This document shows, piece by piece, positions 55,610 through 61,237 of a stretch of 64,000 nt of DNA (positions are counted from its first letter, which is position 1; the number at the start of each line of letters is the position of its first letter). A model generated the notes under the pieces. That model was not told the DNA's origin. It did not search any database and was given only the letters and a program-made list of their open reading frames with translations. A program made the position numbers and the translations under genes. The stretch is from contig NZ_LMGL01000002.1 in assembly GCF_001427145.1 (NCBI RefSeq), positions 1-64,000 on the forward strand, written 5' to 3'. This stretch comes from Microbacterium sp. Root166 (GTDB taxonomy: Bacteria; Actinomycetota; Actinomycetes; Actinomycetales; Microbacteriaceae).

Positions 55610-55615
55610 ACCCTA
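55610..55615 (-). promoter_or_regulatory. -10 box of the leaderless copC-like gene
   Basis: TAGGGT on the minus strand is followed by seven bases and then GTG 55602. No good -35 is seen. The 109-bp gap to the divergent Csp-like gene must hold both promoters and could hold a copper-responsive operator; none was recognised. Confidence 0.5.
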
Positions 55616-55711
55616 ACCAAGCCCCTTCAATCCGCGGGCCGCCGCGTCTAGCATGGGCCGCAGGCGGGCGGTCCTGCCCGCTCTTCGACCCGAACGGAAG
55701 AGAGGTGGCGG

Positions 55712-56113
55712 ATGGACTCCATGATGATGGACGCCATGGCCGCGGACATGAAGTCGATGCCCGGCATGGACACGATGGACATGTCGGTCCTGCAGGCCTG
55801 TATGGATGCCTGCTCGGCCTGCGAGCAGGCGTGCACGGTGTGCTCCACGCAGATGATGTCGTGCGCCCCGGCGTGCATGAACTGCGCCGACATGTGCAAC
55901 ACGATGATGCGCTCCATGATGCGCATGCAGGGCATGACCTCCGCGTCGATGACGGCGATGCTCGACGCCTGCATCGAGATGTGCCGCGCCTGCATGGACG
56001 AGTGCATGCAGCACGCGGATCACAGCGAGGTCTGCAAGATGTGCGCGCAGTCGTGCCAGGCGTGCATGGAGGCCTGCATGGCCGTCAAGGACATGATGAT
56101 GAAGGCGGCCTGA
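55712..56113 (+). CDS. csp: Csp-like four-helix copper storage protein
   Basis: A 133-aa protein with 18 Cys and 32 Met. Helices carry CxxxC/CxxC spacing (LQACMDACSACEQACTVC, then CIEMCRACMDEC and CKMCAQSCQACMEAC), the arrangement of cytosolic Csp3 and DUF326 four-helix bundles that hold many Cu(I) ions inside the bundle. The first 25 residues are exceptionally Met-rich. No signal peptide or Tat motif is visible, so a cytosolic store is expected. ATG 55712 follows GAGAGG. Confidence 0.9.
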   Translation: MDSMMMDAMAADMKSMPGMDTMDMSVLQACMDACSACEQACTVCSTQMMSCAPACMNCADMCNTMMRSMMRMQGMTSASMTAMLDACIEMCRACMDECMQHADHSEVCKMCAQSCQACMEACMAVKDMMMKAA

Positions 56114-56143
56114 CCGGTCGCCTTCTGGCTGCGCGGCTGCGGG

Positions 56144-56494
56144 TCAGCCGCGCAGGACGTTGAAGCGCTCGCGACCGATCGCGAGCACGTTGTAGCGCGC
56201 GTGGAGAGCCACAGGCGTTCCGGCGGCGAGTCCGGCGGCAGCGCCGGCCCCGCTCCACACCGACACCAAGTCGCCTTCGTCGAGCGTCCGCACCAGGATC
56301 ACGCCCGTGCTCGCATCCGCCTGATCGACGATGGCGTCCGCCCAGCCCGAGGGTGTCGCCGACGCCAGGCGGGCCTGGATCAGGTGGAGCGCGTGCCCCG
56401 GCTCGTACGAGGAGCAGACGTCGCCGTGTCCGCACATGCACGTCGCACGCTCACGCACCTCGAGGGGCGGGAACGGACGGTGCTGGCTCGACAT
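56144..56494 (-). CDS. Small Cys/His-containing protein, unknown function
   Basis: A 116-aa protein convergent with the Csp-like gene. The N-terminal part contains CMCGHGDVCSSYEPGHALH, a dense Cys/His cluster suited to binding a metal. The rest is a small beta domain (GVILVRTLDEGDLVSVWSGA) ending RFNVLRG. No family is recognised. Position beside a copper module hints at metal handling; this is inference only. Confidence 0.65.
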   Translation of the reverse strand: MSSQHRPFPPLEVRERATCMCGHGDVCSSYEPGHALHLIQARLASATPSGWADAIVDQADASTGVILVRTLDEGDLVSVWSGAGAAAGLAAGTPVALHARYNVLAIGRERFNVLRG

Positions 56495-56679
56495 GGGGGG
56501 ACTCCTTCAGATGGACCCGATCCGGGTGGATCGACGTGCGACCAGGCTAGGGAGGACGTCGGCGCACGGCACGCCGATCGACACGAGGCGAAACAATGAG
56601 GGCATCGTGTCCACAGACCGGAACCGGCCCTTTCGTCCGACGACCGATCGGATAGGCTGACAACTCGAAGGGGGCAACC

Positions 56680-57180
56680 GTGGAAGACAATCGCCGACCC
56701 GAAGAGGGCGACATCCGCCGTGCAGGCGCCGAAGGCGGCGAATTCGACCGTGGCACCGACACGACGCAGACGTTCGGGCACGATTCGGATCTGTCCTTCG
56801 TGCCGTTCGGCAGCGAGCTCGCCGAGGCCGAGCTCGAGGCCATCGAGGCGCTGCCCACCGGAGCGGCGCTGCTGCTGGTGCGCTCCGGCCCGACCGCGGG
56901 CGCCCGCTACCTGCTCGACACCGACGTGACCACGGTCGGACGACACCCCGAGGCCGACATCTTCTTCGACGACGTGACCGTGTCGCGTCGTCACGCCGAG
57001 ATCACCCGCTCCGGCTCCTCGTTCGAACTCGTCGACCAGCGCTCGCTGAACGGCACCTACGTCAACGGCGAACGCGTCGACCGCGCCGTTCTCACCAACG
57101 GCGCCGAGGTGCGCGTCGGAAAGTTCCGGCTGAACTTCTTCGTCTCGCCCGCAGACCTCGCTCAGGCCGCGGAAGGGTGA
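56680..57180 (+). CDS. garA: FHA domain protein, GarA/OdhI-like
   Basis: A 166-aa protein starting at GTG 56680 behind GAAGGGGG. The N-terminal region has DTTQTF near residue 27, corresponding to the ETT motif phosphorylated by PknB/PknG in GarA/OdhI. The FHA domain at about 80-155 shows GRHPEADIFFDDVTVSRRH and SLNGTYVNGERV. In mycobacteria and corynebacteria GarA/OdhI inhibits 2-oxoglutarate dehydrogenase and adjusts glutamate metabolism. The order garA-merR-merR supports the call. Confidence 0.9.
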   Translation: MEDNRRPEEGDIRRAGAEGGEFDRGTDTTQTFGHDSDLSFVPFGSELAEAELEAIEALPTGAALLLVRSGPTAGARYLLDTDVTTVGRHPEADIFFDDVTVSRRHAEITRSGSSFELVDQRSLNGTYVNGERVDRAVLTNGAEVRVGKFRLNFFVSPADLAQAAEG

Positions 57181-57872
57181 TGCCGGCCGCCTCCGCCCGT
57201 GAACGATCGTCGTCCGCGGGCCTACTGAGCATCGGACAGGTGCTCGCCCGGCTCTCCCCGGAGTTCCCGGCGCTCACCTCCAGCAAGCTGCGGTTCCTCG
57301 AAGTCCAGGGCATCGTCACGCCGGTGCGCACCGAGTCCGGGTACCGCAAGTTCTCGCAGGGCGACCTCGAGCGGCTGCGCCTGGCGCTCACGCTCCAGCG
57401 CGACCACTACCTGCCGCTCGTCGTCATCCGCGAATACCTCGAGGACGTCGATGCCGGCCGTCAGCCGGCGACGCCGACCGCAGTCCCGCCGCCCTCGATC
57501 GTGCCGGCGCCCCGCCGCTACCGGCGGGACGAGCTGCTGGCCGCCGCGGGCGCCGCGCCGCAGCTGCTCAACGACGCCATCAGCACGGGCGTGCTGACCG
57601 GATCCGACGCCTACACCGAGCAGTCGGTGGCCCTCCTGCGGGCGCTCGTGGCACTCGATCGCCACGGCATCGAGCCGCGGCACGTCCGCGCGCTGCGCCA
57701 GAACGCCGAACGCGATGTCGCGCTGGTCGAGCAGGCACTCGCACCGCTGCTCCGGCGCACCGATTCCTCCTCACGCGGCCGAGCCAGCGAGGTCGCGCCC
57801 GAGCTCGCGAAGCGCCTCGACGAGGTGCGGGCCATCTTCGTGCGGTCCGCCCTGGAGCGGCTGCTTTCCTGA
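57180..57872 (+). CDS. ftsR: MerR family regulator FtsR-like
   Basis: A 230-aa protein; ATG 57180 overlaps the garA stop (GTG 57177 is an alternative). The MerR helix-turn-helix is LSIGQVLARLSPEFPALTSS, then LRFLEVQGIVTPVRTESGYR. A C-terminal helical dimer region ends ALERLLS. The corynebacterial homologue FtsR activates ftsZ. The DUF151 gene that follows it in mycobacteria is absent here. Confidence 0.87.
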   Translation: MPAASARERSSSAGLLSIGQVLARLSPEFPALTSSKLRFLEVQGIVTPVRTESGYRKFSQGDLERLRLALTLQRDHYLPLVVIREYLEDVDAGRQPATPTAVPPPSIVPAPRRYRRDELLAAAGAAPQLLNDAISTGVLTGSDAYTEQSVALLRALVALDRHGIEPRHVRALRQNAERDVALVEQALAPLLRRTDSSSRGRASEVAPELAKRLDEVRAIFVRSALERLLS

Positions 57873-57981
57873 GGCCCGAAAGCCCGTCGGCGCGACACGC
57901 CGGGGCGCAACAGCGGATGTCGTTGCCCGAGCGGGGTGGCTCATCTAGCGTGGAAGTATCCGACAGCGGAGGGGGACGAGC

Positions 57982-58527
57982 ATGACTGCTCGAGACGCGG
58001 CCGACAACGAGCCGTTCGTCAGCGAACTCCTCTTCACCGACGGCATGCCGGCGATGGACGACGAGGTCGGCTACCGCGGCGCAGTCGCCGCCCGAGCGGC
58101 CGGGATCACGTACCGCCAGCTCGACTACTGGGCCCGCACCGAGCTGGTCCAGCCCACGGTCCGCGGGGCCAGCGGCTCCGGATCGCAGCGGCTCTACGGA
58201 TTCCGCGACATCCTCGTGCTCAAGCTCGTCAAGCGCCTGCTCGACACCGGCATCTCACTGCAGCAGATCCGCACCGCCGTAGACCAGCTGCGCGCCGCCG
58301 GCATCCGCGATCTCGCCGGAACGACCCTCATGAGCGACGGCGCCTCGGTCTACCTCTGCACGTCCAACGACGAGGTCATCGACCTCGTCAGCCGCGGCCA
58401 GGGCGTCTTCGGCATCGCCGTGGGCAAGGTCCTCCGCGAGGTCGAGACCGAGCTCGTGGCTTTCGAGGCGCAGGCGCCCGAGACCATGGACGAGCTCTCG
58501 GCTCGTCGCGCCGCCCGCACCGCCTGA
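57982..58527 (+). CDS. Second MerR family regulator
   Basis: A 181-aa protein preceded by GGAGGGGGA. The HTH is GYRGAVAARAAGITYRQLDY, then WARTELVQPTVRGASGSGSQ, and the recognition region continues with RLYGFRDILVLKLVKRLL. Long coiled helices follow. It matches the second MerR gene of the garA locus (Rv1830-like), of uncertain function. A TAGCGT box lies about 30 bases upstream, so it has its own promoter. Confidence 0.86.
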   Translation: MTARDAADNEPFVSELLFTDGMPAMDDEVGYRGAVAARAAGITYRQLDYWARTELVQPTVRGASGSGSQRLYGFRDILVLKLVKRLLDTGISLQQIRTAVDQLRAAGIRDLAGTTLMSDGASVYLCTSNDEVIDLVSRGQGVFGIAVGKVLREVETELVAFEAQAPETMDELSARRAARTA

Positions 58528-58551
58528 CGGCACGGGCGCCGCGACACGGCC

Positions 58552-59763
58552 TCAGGCGAAAGAGGCTTCCCGATCCACGCGGGCCTCTGACGCGGCGAAC
58601 GCGCGCTCGAGGTCGGCGATCAGGTCGTCCGGGCTCTCCAGGCCGATCGACAGGCGCACCAGCGCGTCTGACGGCTTGGCCTCGGACTGCACGGGCCGGT
58701 GGGTCAGGGCGGCAGGGTGCTGGATGAGCGAGTCCACGCTGCCCAGCGAGACCGCGTGAGTGAAGAGCTCGACTGCCGCAGTCAGTGAAGAGGCCGCCTC
58801 GAATCCGCCGGACAGCTCGATCGCGATCATCGCGCCGGGCCCGGACTGCTGCGTGCCGATGAGACCGTGCGGATCGGAGCCTGCGAAGCCGGGGAAGTGC
58901 ACGCGCGCGACCTCGGGTCGCGTCGTGAGCCACTGCGCCACCACGCAGGCACCCTCCTGCTGCGCGCGAACACGCACGGGCAGGGTGGCGAGGCCGCGGT
59001 GCAGCAGGTACGCGGCGAGGGGATGCATGATGGCGCCGGTGATCGCACGGGTGCGGCGCAGCGCCGCGGCGATGCGCGCGTCGCAGGCGACGACGCCACC
59101 GACCACGTCGCCGTGGCCGCCGAGGTACTTGGTCGCACTGTGGAGCGACATCGCGGCGCCCAGATCGAGCGGATGCTGCAGCACGGGCGTCGCGAAGGTG
59201 TTGTCGACGAGCACCGGCACATCGCCGGCCGCCCGCACGACGGCGCGGATGTCGACGAGCTCGAGCGTGGGGTTGGCGGGGGACTCCAGGATGACGAGCG
59301 CGGTGTCGGACCGGAGTGCTTCGCCGACGCCGTCGGGCGTGCAGTAGGTCGCCTCGACCCCGAGCAGCCCGGAGGCCAGCAGGTGGTCGGTTCCGCCGTA
59401 CAGCGGGCGCACGGCGACGACGTGGTGCTTCCCCTGCTCGTGCGAGAGGGCGAGCAGCACAGCGGTCACCGCCGCCATGCCCGAGGAGAAGGCTACGGAT
59501 TCCTCCGCGTGCTCCAAGCGCGCGAGCGCCTCCTCGAAGCGCGCGACGGTCGGGTTCCACAGGCGCGCGTACACGTGCGAACCGCCTTCGAACGGATGCC
59601 CGCCGGTGGCGAGCACCTCGTAGGAGAGCCCGCCGACGTCGATACCCGGGAGCGGGTTCGTCGACGAGAGGTCGAGGGGGAGGGCGTGGACGCCCAGGCT
59701 CGCGAGATCGTCGCGGCCGGCGTGCACGGCAAGGCTGTCAGGGTGCAGCGACTTCGGTGTCAT
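58552..59763 (-). CDS. Cys/Met metabolism PLP-dependent enzyme (trans-sulfuration family)
   Basis: A 403-aa fold-type I enzyme. The PLP lysine is in SLHSATKYLGGHGDVVGG near residue 205, and the phosphate-binding SSGMAAVTAVLLAL lies near residue 90. YARLWNPTVARFEEALA is typical of cystathionine gamma-synthase/lyase and methionine gamma-lyase. The exact reaction is not clear. An Lrp regulator is transcribed divergently, a common pairing for amino-acid catabolism. The ATG 59763 overlaps TGCAG of the intergenic region. Confidence 0.88.
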   Translation of the reverse strand: MTPKSLHPDSLAVHAGRDDLASLGVHALPLDLSSTNPLPGIDVGGLSYEVLATGGHPFEGGSHVYARLWNPTVARFEEALARLEHAEESVAFSSGMAAVTAVLLALSHEQGKHHVVAVRPLYGGTDHLLASGLLGVEATYCTPDGVGEALRSDTALVILESPANPTLELVDIRAVVRAAGDVPVLVDNTFATPVLQHPLDLGAAMSLHSATKYLGGHGDVVGGVVACDARIAAALRRTRAITGAIMHPLAAYLLHRGLATLPVRVRAQQEGACVVAQWLTTRPEVARVHFPGFAGSDPHGLIGTQQSGPGAMIAIELSGGFEAASSLTAAVELFTHAVSLGSVDSLIQHPAALTHRPVQSEAKPSDALVRLSIGLESPDDLIADLERAFAASEARVDREASFA

Positions 59764-59866
59764 GCAGTGATCGTCGGTGATTTCGCAGTGATTGGCAAGT
59801 CTGCTTGCGCAGGATTCTTCGCTGGAGGAGTATCGTTTGCAGATTCCACAAGCGAAGGGCCGATCC
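59764..59866. promoter_or_regulatory. Divergent promoter region of the PLP enzyme and Lrp genes
   Basis: This 103-bp gap is AT-richer than its surroundings. It has related words GCAGGATTC (near 59809) and GCAGATTCC (near 59839), about 30 bases apart, that might be Lrp half sites on neighbouring turns of the helix. GGAGGAGTATCGT near 59825 also fits a -10 TATCGT. The assignment is weak. Confidence 0.4.
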
Positions 59867-60358
59867 ATGGCATTGCCGTCGAAGATTCCGCAGTCGCCGT
59901 CGCTCGACCCCACGGACCGGGCGATCCTCGAGCTCCTGGTCGAGGACGGGCGGATGACGAACGCGGCCCTCGCCGCGCGGGTCGGTCTCCCCGAGTCCAC
60001 GTGCGCCTACCGGGTGCGGGCGCTGCGCGAGAGCGGAGTCATCGCGGGGATCCACGCGCGCATCGACCTCGCCGCGATCGGCCGGCCGATCCAGGCGGTC
60101 ATCAAGGTGCACCTGTCCAGCCACAATCGGGTGCACATCGACGAGCTCTTCGATCTGCTCGTCGCGATCCCCGGCGCGCTGTCGGTGGTGCACGTGGCGG
60201 GCGACAACGACTTCCACCTCCACGTGGCGGTGGCCAGTCCGGAGCGCCTGCGCGACGTCATCCTGGAGCACATCACCAGCCATCCGGCGGTCACGAAGAC
60301 CGAGACGCAGCTCGTGTTCGAAGTGCGCGAGGGTGCCGGCGTCCTGGCGCCGCTCTAG
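59867..60358 (+). CDS. Lrp/AsnC family regulator
   Basis: A 163-aa protein. ATG 59867 follows GAAGGG; an in-frame start 25 codons upstream lies in the promoter gap. The HTH at about 15-60 is LDPTDRAILELLVEDGRMTN, then LAARVGLPESTCAYRVRAL. A C-terminal RAM ligand domain (HVAGDNDFHLHVAVASPERL) follows. It probably controls the divergent PLP enzyme. Its stop codon shares CTAG with the stop of the convergent ParA gene. Confidence 0.9.
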   Translation: MALPSKIPQSPSLDPTDRAILELLVEDGRMTNAALAARVGLPESTCAYRVRALRESGVIAGIHARIDLAAIGRPIQAVIKVHLSSHNRVHIDELFDLLVAIPGALSVVHVAGDNDFHLHVAVASPERLRDVILEHITSHPAVTKTETQLVFEVREGAGVLAPL

Positions 60359-61164
60359 ACCTGCGCCTCGCCGGGCACGGGCACGCGCCCGGTGCGCATG
60401 ATGCGGTCCAGCAGCGAGTCGAAGTCGGCCGCGAGCTCCTGAGCGGAGTCGCCCGGCCAGATGTGCAGCGGCTTGGCCGCACCCTGAGCCTGCTGCAGCG
60501 ACGTGCGCTCGGGCAGCTGCGGTGAGAGCACGAGCGGCCCGAACATGTCGCGCAGCTCCTTGATGCGGAACTGGTGCTCGATCGACTGCGGGCGCACGCG
60601 GTTGACCACGATGCCCAGCGGCTGAAGACGAGGGGAGAGACCGCGGCGGATCTCTTCGATCGCGCGCAGCGCACGGTCGGCGGCTGCGACCGAGAAGAGT
60701 CCGGGCTCGGTGATGACGATCACCCGGTCGCTCGCGGCCCATGCGGTACGGGTCAGGGCGTTGAGGGAAGGGGCGCAGTCGATGAGCACGAGGTCATAAT
60801 CGGACTCAATCGTCGCGAGTGCCTCTTCCATCTTCCAGACGTCCCGGACGCTCGGGTGCGGGCCGTCGAAGTTGATCGCCGAAGGGCTGCCGATCATGAC
60901 GTCGATGGTGCCCGGATGCACCTTGGCCCAGCCGCTGGAGGTGATGGCCTGACGGACCGTCTTCTCCTTCGGATTGGCCAGGACATCGGCGACATTCAGG
61001 CGACCGGCGACCTGAATGTCCATGCCCGTCGACACGTCGGACTGCGGGTCGAGGTCGACGACGAGCGTGCGGACACCGCGGGCGAAAGCCGCCGACGCGA
61101 GTCCGAGAGTCACGGTTGTCTTGCCGACTCCACCCTTGAGCGAGCTGACGGATAGGACGTGCAC
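60355..61164 (-). CDS. Orphan ParA-family ATPase
   Basis: A 269-aa protein starting at GTG 61164. The deviant Walker A is SSLKGGVGKTTVTLGLA near residue 8, the switch is VDLDPQSDVSTGMD, and the Walker B segment is DLVLIDCAPSLNALTRTAW. No ParB or centromere-like site is nearby. It differs from the scp-linked ParA at 10260. Orphan ParA-like proteins position division or polar complexes in actinobacteria (PldP in Corynebacterium); that role here is inference. Confidence 0.88.
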   Translation of the reverse strand: MHVLSVSSLKGGVGKTTVTLGLASAAFARGVRTLVVDLDPQSDVSTGMDIQVAGRLNVADVLANPKEKTVRQAITSSGWAKVHPGTIDVMIGSPSAINFDGPHPSVRDVWKMEEALATIESDYDLVLIDCAPSLNALTRTAWAASDRVIVITEPGLFSVAAADRALRAIEEIRRGLSPRLQPLGIVVNRVRPQSIEHQFRIKELRDMFGPLVLSPQLPERTSLQQAQGAAKPLHIWPGDSAQELAADFDSLLDRIMRTGRVPVPGEAQV

Positions 61165-61172
61165 AAGGCACC

Positions 61173-61192
61173 ACGTTACCGTCCCCTAGGCT
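61173..61192. promoter_or_regulatory. Back-to-back -10 boxes of parA and pyruvate carboxylase genes
   Basis: TAACGT on the minus strand (61173-61178) lies eight bases before GTG 61164, so the parA message is leaderless. TAGGCT on the plus strand (61187-61192) lies 45 bases before the pyc start, which has a GGAGG site. The two divergent promoters overlap within 20 bases and may influence each other. Confidence 0.5.
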
Positions 61193-61237
61193 GTGAGCAC
61201 ACTCAGGCCCGCCCGCGCCGCCGCCTCCGGAGGTCGA

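Noticed and set aside
60355-61164. A plasmid-type partition system around the orphan ParA
   Set aside because: No parB, no iteron-like direct repeats and no replication gene are present; flanking genes are chromosomal metabolism genes.
61193-61237. A biotin or other riboswitch before pyruvate carboxylase
   Set aside because: The leader is only about 45 bases from the -10 box to the start and contains little more than the GGAGG site, too short for a known riboswitch.
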